Shown: positions 8,400 to 17,786, numbered from the stretch's first letter. The stretch is DNA of 64,000 bases from Lachnospiraceae bacterium (GCA_017482485.1 JAFUMV010000001.1:1-64000); one strand, 5' to 3'. Numbers and translations: made by a program. Notes: generated by a model from the letters alone, not told the origin.

Positions 8400-10080
8400 T
8401 TATTTTCTTCCCTTACTTTTTTTCTGAATTGTTTTCATCTGACTTTTGGTAATAAATTTGAAATCTGTATCGAAACCACAAATTCTGTGTAATGCATCTG
8501 TTAGCTTGTCACGTGTATAAAGGGGAATAAATCCCTGTTCTTGTATATCTGCAAAATTCATAGTTTTTAGTTTGTCCAGGATTGTCTCACATGTAAAGCT
8601 GTGCCCTAAACCTTTTTCAAGATAACGATATATGACCAATGTAAGAAAACAGATCAGGAAATGTGCTTTTATTCGGTTATCGTCTTGAAGAAATACAGGT
8701 CTGGCTTCAAAATCTGTTTTCATTATACGGAAACATTCTTCAATCTCCCAACGCCCTTCGCTTACTTTTAAAATATCTTTCACATCATCATCTAACAGAT
8801 CTGTAGTTACGGCATACATTCCGTCATAAAGAGCTTCTTCCTCTACTTTGTCTGTATCCAGATAATTCTCAATCTTTGCAGCTTCTCCTTCTTTTGTAAC
8901 TGCGATTTTTCCTATAAAACGTGCAGGATCGTTTGGATTTCTGCGTTCTTTTTTTGCTTTTCCGGAACTGAGCACCTTTTCGGCACGTTCTACCTGTGCG
9001 TCACGTATTGATTTCTGATACCTTGCATATTTGGGTGAGTAGGTGACGATCAGGCGCTGATGAAGCGCTGATGAAGCGCATGGGGAGTATAGGGCTCATC
9101 CTTATAATACAATCCGTTATCATCTTCCGGGATTTTGGAAAGGTCAACAGGCAGATCGTCCGAAACGCGTTTGAAACCCTTCCTGTCCAGTGCCCATTTT
9201 TTATCATCCTTATTTAACTTTTTGATAGACTGGGTGACAATGAACGCCCTCTCACCTGCATGATTTATTTTTTTGATTGCTTCTGAACCAAGTCCTGCAT
9301 CACTGCAGTAAATAAATTTGGTACATTCAAAATCCTGAAGGACTTTCTCTTCCAATGGTTTTAATGATGTCTGTTCATTCGCATTTCCCGGGAAAAGGGA
9401 AAATGCCAGCGGGATTCCGTCTCCATCCATAAACATCCCCATCTGAATGATGGGATTGGGACGATGTTCTTTGGATTTGCCGTATTTTTTATCATCGTCT
9501 TCCTGTTCGATTTCAAAGAAATAGTTTGTGCAGTCATAATAGAGTATCTTATCATTCCGTTTTCCAAGCAGATGACTGTTTTTATACACTTCTGACTGGA
9601 TAAAATCGCATTCCTTTCCTAAAACATCAAGAGAACGATAAACATCATGTATCTGATACGAAGGTTTTTCCAGAAACTCGGAAGCTGTTTTAAAAGAAGA
9701 AAGCTTGCTGGCCGGTTCCAGGATTCTGGCATAGATCAGATCGGAAAGGATAGCGTTGATATCATACTGGAATCGATATTTATCGCGGAGTTTCCGACAT
9801 GTTTTATCAAGCTGGAGACGATAGTAAAAGGTCTGCGGGAAAAGATAGCCGCCACGGTAAAAGACCTGCTGATCATAATCCAGCTTTTGGTCAAATGAAA
9901 TGTGATCTGTACAGCCTCTGCCTGCTGTTCCCTTTTATATTTAAGAGTTTCTATTCTGGCTTCCTCTTTCGCCCATTTCATGACATCCTCGCGGGTAGGA
10001 CCGTGTTCGATCAGAAGCTCCTTAAGGGTTCCGAGTTTACGTAGGTTAACGGATGTACTTTTGATGGCTGGAGAGTCATC
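8400..10080 (-). pseudogene. IS1634-like (IS4-type) transposase, frameshifted
   Basis: Read on the minus strand, three frames together make one IS1634-like DDE transposase. The N-terminal piece (about 10080-9900) ends where a one-base shift is needed near 9890-9915. The central piece carries the first two catalytic Asp residues (YYDCTNYFFEIE and YCSDAGLGSEA). The C-terminal piece, open to 8400, carries the Glu (GRWEIEECFRIMKTDFEARP). The central and C-terminal pieces are split by an exact 11-bp tandem duplication at 9054-9075. With two frameshifts and no clear start it should be dead. I could not identify terminal inverted repeats, so the element borders are unknown. Confidence 0.85.
9054..9075 (-). 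repeat. 11-bp tandem duplication that breaks the transposase
   Basis: GCGCTGATGAA occurs twice in direct succession. Removing one copy joins ALHQR to LIVTYSPKYARYQK in frame with the rest of the transposase, so the duplication is the inactivating event. Confidence 0.9.
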
Positions 10081-10220
10081 CTTTTATTTTTGGTCGCTAA
10101 TGTGCTGATGAATCGTTATTTTTATGTTGAATACAAAATATTGAGATGATAATTTAAAGATGGGGAATAATATTCATGTATTGCGAATACGGTTTCCGAT
10201 GGGATCAGGAGGGGAAGGAA

Positions 10221-11285
10221 ATGTTTAAGGTTCTGTTGGTAGATGACGATGTGAATATGCTTGAACTGCTGAAAAAGAAGGTTCCATGGGAACAGTATGG
10301 ATATACCGTGATGGGAACTGTAAAAAACGGCGAAGAAGCGCTTCAGATGATCAGGCAGTCAATGCCCAATCTGATCATCACGGATGTGAAAATGCCGGTG
10401 ATGGACGGTCTGGATTTCTGCAAATGCGTGCGTCAGCTTAGGGATGATATTCCGATCATATTGCTGAGCGCCTATGAGGATATGGAAACAGCACGCATTG
10501 CCATGAAATATAATGTTACGGAATATTTGCTGAAGCCTCTCAATCAGCAGAACATTCAATTGCTGTGTCAGATTCTGCAGGAGCTGGTGCATAACTATGA
10601 ACAGCAGATATTTTTTACATCAATATGCAATCAGATCAGCAGACAAAATGAAATTTCAGAGCATCTGGCAGCGGAAGATGAGGAGTGGTTCAGAGAATTT
10701 TTTTCTCACTATACCAACTGCTTTTCCATACGCTTTCAGCTGGTTGAAGCCGCCTGTTTTACAATGATTAAGCTGTTGTATGCAGGCCGTCCGGACAGCA
10801 GGTATCTGATCGGGCAGCAAAGTGAAAAATTAAAGCAGTGTGTTACCAAGCTTGAGATGGTGTCACTTGTGGCCGGGCTTTATGATCAGACTTTGCATGC
10901 AGATGCCGGAGAATCCGGTTCCATTGATTATCAGGACAGCATATTCCGGCAGATATTTGATTATATTTCCAACAACTATATGCTGGCCGACTGCAGCGCG
11001 TCCATGCTTGCAGAAAGGTTTCATTTTTCGGCCGATCATATCAGCAGGTTGTTCAAACGTTATACGGGTGAGACTTTGAACGTTTATATCAATAAAAGAC
11101 GTATGGAATATGCGCTTGAACTTTTGCGCAATCCGGTTCTTTCTATTAATGAAATAGCCATTCGGTCAGGATTTCGCAATCAGAATTATTTCTCAAGAGT
11201 GTTCCGAAAACAGCTGCAGGTGTCCCCTACGGAATATCGGCTGCAGTGTCAGTTAGAAATGGAGAAACTGGAAAATGAGAAATAA
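10221..11285 (+). CDS. YesN-like response regulator, receiver plus AraC HTH
   Basis: The 354-residue protein has a receiver domain (1-120) with acidic triad LVDDD, phosphoacceptor D55 in LIITDVKMP and the conserved Lys in EYLLKPL. A linker follows, then two AraC helix-turn-helix motifs at the end (SADHISRLFKRYTGETLN and FRNQNYFSRVFRKQ). Start ATG 10221 is preceded by GGAGGGGAAGGA; an earlier in-frame ATG at 10176 lacks a site. The gene overlaps the next (a YesM-type kinase) by 11 bases. It most likely switches on the transporter and hydrolase genes downstream. Since its partner kinase is broken in this orientation of the locus, its activation state is doubtful. Confidence 0.93.
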   Translation: MFKVLLVDDDVNMLELLKKKVPWEQYGYTVMGTVKNGEEALQMIRQSMPNLIITDVKMPVMDGLDFCKCVRQLRDDIPIILLSAYEDMETARIAMKYNVTEYLLKPLNQQNIQLLCQILQELVHNYEQQIFFTSICNQISRQNEISEHLAAEDEEWFREFFSHYTNCFSIRFQLVEAACFTMIKLLYAGRPDSRYLIGQQSEKLKQCVTKLEMVSLVAGLYDQTLHADAGESGSIDYQDSIFRQIFDYISNNYMLADCSASMLAERFHFSADHISRLFKRYTGETLNVYINKRRMEYALELLRNPVLSINEIAIRSGFRNQNYFSRVFRKQLQVSPTEYRLQCQLEMEKLENEK

Positions 11286-12795
11286 AAGAAAGAGGAATCT
11301 TTTTCAGCGCCTGTCCATCGGCCTGTTTTCCATTCTGATCAGCATATCCGTGGCGCTTACCGCAGGCTTTTCCATCTATTATAAACAGCAGGCGGACGAG
11401 TCCGTTTATGAGAGTATCCGTCAGGTAGCGGATAACAATGCCTCAAATATATCAAAAGCGTTCAGCCAGATGGAAATGGCAATCAACACTTTGAACAGTG
11501 AAAATTCCGGAATCCGGGAAAAGATTATGTACTATGAAGGAGACAGTAAAAGTCTGGTTCAGTCATTTTATCAGACGATAGAGCTGCTGGAAAATTATAT
11601 CGATATTGCTTTGCAGTCATTTACCAACAAATATCATGTATATTTTTTCATGAATCCTGAGTTTGAGGTTTATGAGAAACTGACGGCGATAGAAATTGAA
11701 GGTGCTTCTCTGGACGGCAATGCCTGGGTGTACTCTGATGAGCTGGTGTGCGATGAAGAATGGTTTCAATGGACGCAGGAAAATCCGAATCAAAGCCTTT
11801 GGCTCACCATGGGGGATGATAATGAAAAACTCTGTATGGTGCGCAGCCTTCAATATATGAGAATAAATAATAATTACACGGTAATCAATGAGGTGGCCGG
11901 GGTGGAGACGGTTGTGCTGGGAGTCATTTTTATTGCGATGGACACCTCCTGGATACGGGAGCATGTAGATGCTTCTGAGCTGTCTTCTGATACGATATTC
12001 TGGCTGACGGATAAAGATGGAAATATTTTATATACTTCTGATCCGAAAGCGGGAGAGGGAGAAGATTTGTCATGGCTTAGGGAAAACATCGGTGCCAATC
12101 AGCTGATCAAACTGCAGGATGAAAAATACGCGGTGGAAGTCAATCATGTGACACAGGAACTGGATCTGGTGACGCTGGTTCCTGACGTGGAAGTGCAGCA
12201 AAATTATTTCAGATCGCTGCTGCCGTTTTTTATGTTACTGGCTGCTGCACTTTTGCTTGGAGGAGGCATCAGCATTCTGTTTTCCCGCAGGATGACAAGA
12301 GATATTCTGTTCCTTGCACAGCATATGCGGAATACAAAAATCACGCCGATTGAATCCATTCAGTCCATTCAGGATGAGGATATCAGCATTTTGTATGAGA
12401 GCTATAACACGCTGATTTACCGGGTGGAAGAGTCTGCCAGAATACAAATGGAGCACATGGAGGAGATGCGCAGGATGGAGCTGAATCTCATGCAGGCGCA
12501 GATCAATCCCCATTTTCTCTGCAATTCTCTGAATTCTGTATATAATGTGGCGGTTTTGCATAATGAAGAAACAATCGCGAACGCGGTGCAGGGATTATGC
12601 ACTTTTTTGCGATATAATGTTTCTGCTCCCAACTTTAAAATTATCACAATTATCCGACAGGCCTCAATGATAAATACTCGATTCATTAGCACTATTCCGG
12701 CTTTTTATAGTATTTTCAACAAAATTATATACAAAATTAACAAACAGCACAAAAAAACATACAGCATGTTATCTTTCATGCTGTATGCCGAATGA
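11275..12795 (+). CDS. Truncated YesM-type sensor kinase (ATPase domain cut off by inversion)
   Basis: Residues 1-453 are a normal YesM-type sensor: membrane segment near 12-38, extracellular domain, second membrane segment near 318-342, HAMP-like linker and His413 in QINPHFLCNSLNSV. After RYNVSAPN (base 12633) the sequence stops matching the family and reads a 53-residue unrelated tail to a stop. The missing ATPase domain lies just downstream on the opposite strand (12803-13273). As it stands the product cannot bind ATP and should not phosphorylate the regulator. It could persist as a sensor-only membrane protein. Confidence 0.9.
   Translation: MRNKRKRNLFQRLSIGLFSILISISVALTAGFSIYYKQQADESVYESIRQVADNNASNISKAFSQMEMAINTLNSENSGIREKIMYYEGDSKSLVQSFYQTIELLENYIDIALQSFTNKYHVYFFMNPEFEVYEKLTAIEIEGASLDGNAWVYSDELVCDEEWFQWTQENPNQSLWLTMGDDNEKLCMVRSLQYMRINNNYTVINEVAGVETVVLGVIFIAMDTSWIREHVDASELSSDTIFWLTDKDGNILYTSDPKAGEGEDLSWLRENIGANQLIKLQDEKYAVEVNHVTQELDLVTLVPDVEVQQNYFRSLLPFFMLLAAALLLGGGISILFSRRMTRDILFLAQHMRNTKITPIESIQSIQDEDISILYESYNTLIYRVEESARIQMEHMEEMRRMELNLMQAQINPHFLCNSLNSVYNVAVLHNEETIANAVQGLCTFLRYNVSAPNFKIITIIRQASMINTRFISTIPAFYSIFNKIIYKINKQHKKTYSMLSFMLYAE
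12747..12752 (-). promoter_or_regulatory. Candidate -35 of a minus-strand promoter in the inverted segment
   Basis: Minus-strand TTGTGC lies 17 bases before a perfect TATAAT (12724-12729). In the present orientation it points back into the kinase; after reversal it would point at the transporter operon. The -35 is weak (3 of 6), so this is a candidate only. Confidence 0.4.
12751..12787 (-). terminator. Terminator of the (reversed) kinase gene
   Basis: Perfect 11-bp arms CATACAGCATG and CATGCTGTATG with an 8-base loop. On the minus strand the stem runs into seven T. It lies 15 bases past the stop of the kinase ATPase fragment, as expected for the end of the intact kinase transcript. Confidence 0.88.
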
Positions 12796-12802
12796 AATTG
12801 AT

Positions 12803-13273
12803 TCATAATAGAATTGCTACGGTATCCGGAAGTTCTACACAGGCGGCTACGCCTCCTTCTTCCGTCCGGGTATAATGCAGACGAAAGCTTTCGCCATATC
12901 TCATTTTGATGCGTTGATTCACATTGCAAATCCCAATTCCATGCTCCTTCAATCCGCTGTTATCATCTGCCTCCCGCAAAGTCTGATTAATATTGTCAAC
13001 AAGCCTTCCGCTTCCGTTGTCCTCTACAACAATACAGAACTTTTTCTCCCCTACAAAACAGGAAATTTTTATTTCCACAAAATCATTTCCATTGTTATGC
13101 ATAATGCAGTTTTCCACAAGGGGCTGAAGCAGCATTTTGGGAATGTATGTCCGATCGGAATCCACTTTTGCATCATAATCAAAAATAATCCGATCCCCGC
13201 ACAGAAAATTCTGCAGCAAAATATAATTTTCAAGCATATCGAGTTCCCGCTGCAAAGGCACTAATGTGAAATT
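12803..13273 (-). pseudogene. Detached ATPase domain of the sensor kinase (opposite strand)
   Basis: On the minus strand this 156-codon open frame reads NNFTLVPLQRELDMLENY and continues with an N box (PLVENCIMHN), DNGSG and GIGICNVNQRI. That is the HATPase_c half of a YesM kinase. It has no start codon with a ribosome site; the first in-frame ATG-like start would be internal. It completes the kinase truncated at 12633 when the 640-bp segment is turned round, so it should be read as the second exon-like half of a broken gene, not as an independent protein. Confidence 0.92.
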
Positions 13274-13290
13274 GTTATGGGAGTGAAAAA

Positions 13291-14018
13291 ATGAAGCAGG
13301 GAAAGCATTATTTTTGGAAAAACATCTGGAAGAACAGAGCCTTATTGCTGTTCGTGCTGCCGGGACTGACTCTGATCATCATGTTTAATTACGTGCCGAT
13401 GGCCGGACTGGTTCTCGCCTTTAAGAATTATAAGTTTAACAAGGGCATCTGGGGCAGCGACTGGTGCGGCCTCAATAATATCCGGTTTTTGTTTATGACG
13501 GGTGATACGACCTGGAGAATATTCCGGAATACGGTGGGATATTATTTTCTGTTCCGCATCATCGGAACTATTGCGGATGTATCTCTTGCCATCGCTTTAA
13601 ACGAATGCCGCAATAAGTATTTTGCAAAGGTATCCCAGACAATCATGATCATGCCTACCTTCATCTCTTTTGTGGCGGTTTCCTTTATTTTGAGAGGTTT
13701 GCTTGCTGACAAGGGTATCGTCAATTCTCTGATCACCATGTGTTATCAAACATGATCGCGATTCTGACCCTGTTAAGTCTTGGCAGCATCATGACATCCA
13801 ATACCGGTCTGTTTTATCAGTGTACCTTAAATATCGGCGCTCTGTATCCCACGACTCAGACGCTGGATGCCTATGTGCTGAATGCGCTGGTCAATGATGG
13901 CAGCAACTTCAGCGTCACCGCTGCGATTACGCTGTTCCAGTCGGTGGTGGGCTGTGTCATGGTGGTGGTGGTCAACCTGATTACACGGAAGATTTCACCG
14001 GAACATTCCCTGTTCTAA
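13291..14018 (+). pseudogene. LplB-type sugar ABC transporter permease with internal deletion
   Basis: Two frames make up one permease. The first (13291-13755) has the LplB opening ALLLFVLPGLTLIIMFNYVP and the first membrane helices to GIVNSLIT. The second (frame of 13740-14018) resumes at MLSNMIAILTLLSLGSIM and runs to the usual end ITRKISPEHSLF. Compared with LplB-type permeases of about 310 residues, some 60-70 residues are gone, including the EAA loop that contacts the ATPase, and the join at about 13740 shifts the frame. The start follows TGGGAG. The product should not work as a transporter subunit. Confidence 0.88.
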
Positions 14019-14045
14019 AAAGCCGGAAAGGAGGAAAATGAGCGC

Positions 14046-14936
14046 ATGAAAAATCGAATGAAAAAATCACAGCCTGTATTAACCCTGATACTGGGTTTAC
14101 TGGCAGTGGTATGCCTGCTCCCGCTGGTTCTGGTAATCATTGTTTCTTTTACGGATGAAACCAGTCTCAGCGAAAAAGGTTTCAGCTTTTTCCCGGGTGC
14201 CTGGTCATTAAAAGGCTGGCAGTATGTGGCGGAATACAGCGGTCAGATATTGAAATCCTACCAGATCACATTGTTTGAGGTAATTGTGGGCACCTGCGTT
14301 ACCCTGCTGTTTACCAGCATGTTTGCCTATGCTCTGAGCAGAAAAGACTGGGTGCTGAACAGATTCCTTTCTGTAGTTCTTTTGATCACCATGCTGTTTA
14401 ACGGCGGTATGGTATCTTCCTATATTGTAAATACGAACATGTATCATCTGAAGGATAATTTGCTGGTACTGGTTCTGCCCGGTGCGGTTTCGGCTTTCAA
14501 CTGCATTGTGATGCGCACTTTCATCCAGAGCAATATTCCGGATTCGCTGATTGAGGCGGCCAAGATTGACGGAGCGGGCGAATTTTATCTTTTTTTTCAG
14601 GTAGTTCTTCCTCTGATGATACCTTCTTTGGCGGCGATCGGTTTTATGTCCGCGATCGGCCACTGGAATGAATGGCAGCAGTGTATGCTTTATATTGATG
14701 ATCCCAATAAAACAACTCTGCAGCTTTTGCTGGTGAGAATAGAGAAGAGTCTGGAATATCTGCGTAACAATATGGATAATCTGACGCCGGGACAGATTGA
14801 GCGTCTGAACCGCGCTCCCGGAACTTCCATGCGCATGGCACTTCTCTGCGTGACAATGGGACCGATCCTGATCGTATATCCGTTTTTCCAACGGTATTTT
14901 ATTCAGGGCATTACCGTAGGCGCTGTAAAGGGCTGA
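14046..14936 (+). CDS. YtcP-type sugar ABC transporter permease
   Basis: This intact 296-residue inner-membrane permease has about six membrane helices and the EAA loop motif EAAKIDGAGEF, followed by LPLMIPSLAAIGF. It ends with the typical YPFFQRYFIQGITVGAVKG. A GGAGG site lies upstream; an ATG at 14038 is out of frame and closes at once. It should pair with the LplB-type permease just upstream and the lipoprotein just downstream. No ATPase gene is present, as usual for this class, which borrows a shared MsmX-type ATPase. With its partner damaged, the complex is probably incomplete. Confidence 0.92.
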   Translation: MKNRMKKSQPVLTLILGLLAVVCLLPLVLVIIVSFTDETSLSEKGFSFFPGAWSLKGWQYVAEYSGQILKSYQITLFEVIVGTCVTLLFTSMFAYALSRKDWVLNRFLSVVLLITMLFNGGMVSSYIVNTNMYHLKDNLLVLVLPGAVSAFNCIVMRTFIQSNIPDSLIEAAKIDGAGEFYLFFQVVLPLMIPSLAAIGFMSAIGHWNEWQQCMLYIDDPNKTTLQLLLVRIEKSLEYLRNNMDNLTPGQIERLNRAPGTSMRMALLCVTMGPILIVYPFFQRYFIQGITVGAVKG

Positions 14937-15043
14937 GAATTTTCCAGAGTTACAGTCCGGCCGATTTACCGCGGAAATGGCTGGCTTAACTATATAGCAA
15001 CCGGCTTAAAAAGCCAAAACAAATAAAGGAGGGAAAATCTGAA

Positions 15044-16618
15044 ATGAGAAAAGGGAAGAAAATTGTTTCTGCAATGATGATGGCAGCGATGATGATGAGC
15101 ACACTGCTTACAGCATGTGGAAGCGCAGAAGAAGCATCCGGCTCTTCTGCTGAAAAGGAAACAGCAAAAGAGGTTGTTTCAGAAGAAGCAGCTGCAGCGG
15201 AAACCGTTGTGGAAGAAGCTGCTCCTGAAGTACAGGAGCTGGAACCCGTAGAACTGGTAGTATTTATTAATCAGTTTACAGGTACTGATGATGCAGTGGT
15301 AGCAGAAGCTGTCAACAATCTGGATGCTGTGAAGGATTTGAATGTAACGGTGAAGTTCAAGACGCTGAATGAAGGCGACAACTTCTTCAACGAAGTGGAT
15401 CTTGCACTTGTCAGCGGTGAGAAGATCGATATCATCATGGGTGACTCCGGAGCTTCTCACTTCCCTGTAGCTTCTGCAGACGGCGCTTATGCGGATCTGA
15501 CAGAGCTTCTGCAGACAAAGTACACAACTCTGTACAACACCCTGCGCGAAGATCACTGGAAAGCGGCTACCGTTAACGGCGCTATTTACGGTGTTCCCTG
15601 TTATAAGGAAGGCTGTCTGAAATGGGGCTTTTATATTCCTCACGATTTCGTTGAGAAATATGATATCGACTTAAGCGGACGCACCATTTTCGAAATCGAT
15701 GATATTCTGGAAAAGCTCAAGGAAGACGGTCGTGAAGGCCTCATGCTTACATATTCTCAGGCAAGCTGGTATATGGGCAGCGCATATCAGGCAAAATACA
15801 GAAACCTTTACGGCAATCTCGCTTGTATGAGCATCGAAAACCCCGGAACCGTAGAAAACTGGTTCATGACCGATACCTACAGAGAACTTGCACATCAGGC
15901 AAAAGAATGGTATGAGAAGGGCTATCTGCCGGAAGATATTCTGACGGTTGAAAACTTTGATGTTGAAAAGTTTGATGCAGATGTCTTTGGTCTGGAAACT
16001 GTAACTTACTTCCCCGGAAGAGAATATCAGGAAAGTGCAAATCGCGGATTTGAACTGGATTTCCTGGCTATGACCCCTTATATCAATGTTCTGGATGATC
16101 CCGGATGGGTTCAGACTATCACTTCCAGCTGTGAAGACGTTGACCGCGCGCTGGCATTCCTCGAGGTTCTGAACACTGTACCTGAAGTGAAGAATACCTT
16201 TACCTATGGCGTGGAAGGTGTGCATTATGATCTGACAGAAGCAGGACAGGTGGATTACACAAATTATCCCGATCATGCGGATGTATGGAACGGCGACAGC
16301 TCCAGAATGGGCAACATGCTGATCGGTTATTCTCCTGTTGGTTTCCCGGAAGAAGGCTATGCGATTTTTGATGAGGCAATGGAAGAAGCTGTTGATATTC
16401 CTACCATCGGTTTCCGCGCCAACACAGAGAGCATTTCCAATGAATATGCTGCAATGACCGCTATTGTGAGCGAATACAACAATCTGCTGCTGTCCGGTAC
16501 TGTAGAGGACGTTGATGCAACTGTAGATGAGTTCGTTGCGAAACTGGAAGCCGCAGGCGCACAGAAGGTTCTGGATGAAATCCAGGCTCAGTGGGATGCA
16601 TTTGAAGCATCGAAATAA
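15044..16618 (+). CDS. Sugar ABC transporter substrate-binding lipoprotein
   Basis: The 524-residue protein starts with a lipoprotein signal peptide ending in LLTACGS, so Cys26 would be lipidated. An Ala/Glu-rich linker (about 28-67) leads to a two-lobed binding domain of the LipO/YtcQ type that usually takes oligosaccharides. AAAGGAGGG lies just ahead of the start. A stem-loop follows the stop, which can protect the 3' end and keep this subunit more abundant than the genes after it. It works outside the membrane with the two permeases upstream. Ligand not known; GH32 and GH2 downstream point to fructan- or galactose-type glycans. Confidence 0.92.
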   Translation: MRKGKKIVSAMMMAAMMMSTLLTACGSAEEASGSSAEKETAKEVVSEEAAAAETVVEEAAPEVQELEPVELVVFINQFTGTDDAVVAEAVNNLDAVKDLNVTVKFKTLNEGDNFFNEVDLALVSGEKIDIIMGDSGASHFPVASADGAYADLTELLQTKYTTLYNTLREDHWKAATVNGAIYGVPCYKEGCLKWGFYIPHDFVEKYDIDLSGRTIFEIDDILEKLKEDGREGLMLTYSQASWYMGSAYQAKYRNLYGNLACMSIENPGTVENWFMTDTYRELAHQAKEWYEKGYLPEDILTVENFDVEKFDADVFGLETVTYFPGREYQESANRGFELDFLAMTPYINVLDDPGWVQTITSSCEDVDRALAFLEVLNTVPEVKNTFTYGVEGVHYDLTEAGQVDYTNYPDHADVWNGDSSRMGNMLIGYSPVGFPEEGYAIFDEAMEEAVDIPTIGFRANTESISNEYAAMTAIVSEYNNLLLSGTVEDVDATVDEFVAKLEAAGAQKVLDEIQAQWDAFEASK

Positions 16619-16668
16619 GTTCTTTTGATGATTTTCTGTTGAGGGATCTTTTCAGAAAAATGTTGGAT

Positions 16669-16692
16669 GGCTGCAGCAGTAATGCTGCAGCC
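16669..16692 (+). terminator. Stem-loop after the binding-protein gene
   Basis: Perfect arms GGCTGCAGCA and TGCTGCAGCC around a four-base loop, followed by a weak T-rich tail. It sits between the binding-protein gene and the oxidoreductase gene, so it likely acts as a partial terminator or mRNA-stabilising element. Confidence 0.65.
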
Positions 16693-16715
16693 TGTTTATT
16701 TGGAGGACAATTGCT

Positions 16716-17786
16716 ATGAAAAAACTGAGAGTAGCCCTGATTGGAGCAGGCGGAATTGCAAGGGGCGCACACATGGGCAGTTATTCCCGGATGGATAACG
16801 TGGAGGTGGTGGCCATCTGCGATATTAAGCCGGAGAAGGCCAGAGCAATGGCAGAGGAATTTCATGTTCCCCGGGTATTTGAAAATTATAAGGATGTGCT
16901 GAAGCTGCCGGATATTGATGCTGTGGACATCTGTACGCCCAACTATCTTCATCCGATCATTGCGGTGGAAGCGCTGGAACGCGACCTTCATGTATTTTGT
17001 GAAAAGCCCGATGCCATGACTGCTGCCGATGCAGAAAGAATGAAAGAGGCAGCCTGCAGGAGCGGTAAGGTGCTGATGGTGATGAGAAACAACCGCTACA
17101 TGCAGATTTCTTCCTATTTAAAGAAATACATAGAGGCGGGAAAAATGGGTGAAATCTATGCGGTGCGCTGTGGCTGGCAGAGACGCAGAGGAATCCCGGG
17201 AAAGGGAGGCTGGTTTACCACAAAGGCCCAGTCCGGCGGCGGTCCTCTGATCGATCTCGGCGTGCATATGATAGACCTGACACTGTGGCTCATGGGAAAT
17301 CCAAAACCTGTGGCGGTGAGCGGCTGTACCTATTGCAAATTTGCGGACAGCGATGTTTCTGATTCCGTCAATTCAAAATTCGGTGAAAAGAATGCCGATG
17401 GAACCTTCGATGTGGAGGATCTTGCCATGGGCTTTATCCGGTTTGAAAACGGCGCCTGCATGCAGATTGAATTTTCCTGGGCTCCCAATATCGAAAAGGA
17501 ACAGCGATTTTTTGAACTGCGGGGAACAAAATCCGGCGCGTGCTGGAACTCTGTAACCGATAAGCTGGGAATTTATACGGAGGAGTTTGGCAGGACTGTT
17601 GATTTTATGCCCAACATCGACAACAGCGCGGGAATCCAGATTCATGAGGCGAATCTGCGCCATTTCGCGGACGTGGTACTAAACGGTGCAGAGCCGATGT
17701 TCGTGCCCCAGCAGGGCGTGGACATGGTCAAAATTCTGGAGGCAGTTTATGAGTCGGCAGAGACAGGACGGGAAGTGTTTTTATAA
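16716..17786 (+). CDS. Gfo/Idh/MocA-family NAD(P)-dependent oxidoreductase
   Basis: The 356-residue protein has an N-terminal Rossmann fold with ALIGAGGIARGAHMGSY and the conserved CEKP motif (VFCEKPDAM, near residue 94) that marks this family. The C-terminal alpha/beta domain includes GGGPLIDLGVHMIDL. Such enzymes oxidise or reduce sugars and cyclitols in the cytoplasm. A GGAGGAC site precedes the ATG. It follows the transporter genes and precedes GH32, so it probably modifies a sugar released from the imported substrate; which one cannot be told. Confidence 0.9.
   Translation: MKKLRVALIGAGGIARGAHMGSYSRMDNVEVVAICDIKPEKARAMAEEFHVPRVFENYKDVLKLPDIDAVDICTPNYLHPIIAVEALERDLHVFCEKPDAMTAADAERMKEAACRSGKVLMVMRNNRYMQISSYLKKYIEAGKMGEIYAVRCGWQRRRGIPGKGGWFTTKAQSGGGPLIDLGVHMIDLTLWLMGNPKPVAVSGCTYCKFADSDVSDSVNSKFGEKNADGTFDVEDLAMGFIRFENGACMQIEFSWAPNIEKEQRFFELRGTKSGACWNSVTDKLGIYTEEFGRTVDFMPNIDNSAGIQIHEANLRHFADVVLNGAEPMFVPQQGVDMVKILEAVYESAETGREVFL

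Larger units (their letters stand above)
12634..13273. other. Inverted 640-bp segment inside the kinase gene (candidate DNA switch)
   Basis: The segment is bounded by AAC (12631-12633) and GTT (13274-13276). Around both ends, read in opposite directions, is the similar sequence CTCCCAAC / CTCCCATAAC with partial matches on either side. Reversing it joins codon Asn453 to AAT TTC ACA in frame and gives a 609-residue kinase, close to the 605 residues of the paralogue at 435-2252. It would also move a terminator and a candidate promoter to just ahead of the permease gene. No invertase gene is seen nearby. The reconstruction is seen in sequence; that the segment actively flips is inference. Confidence 0.8.

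Noticed and set aside
8231..8452. A 73-codon open frame on the plus strand
   Set aside because: It has no ribosome site, runs through a strong terminator and into the antisense of the transposase remnant.
8400..10080. Intact insertion sequence
   Set aside because: The transposase needs two frame corrections and no terminal inverted repeats could be placed.
13255..13285. A 14-base match to the lac operator and M13 reverse primer region (ATAACAATTTCACA on the minus strand)
   Set aside because: The flanking bases do not match vector sequence, and the bases are needed as codons of the reconstructed kinase. Taken as chance, not contamination.
13291..14018. Programmed frameshift in the permease gene
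   Set aside because: No slippery sequence, and tens of residues are missing at the join, so a deletion explains it better.
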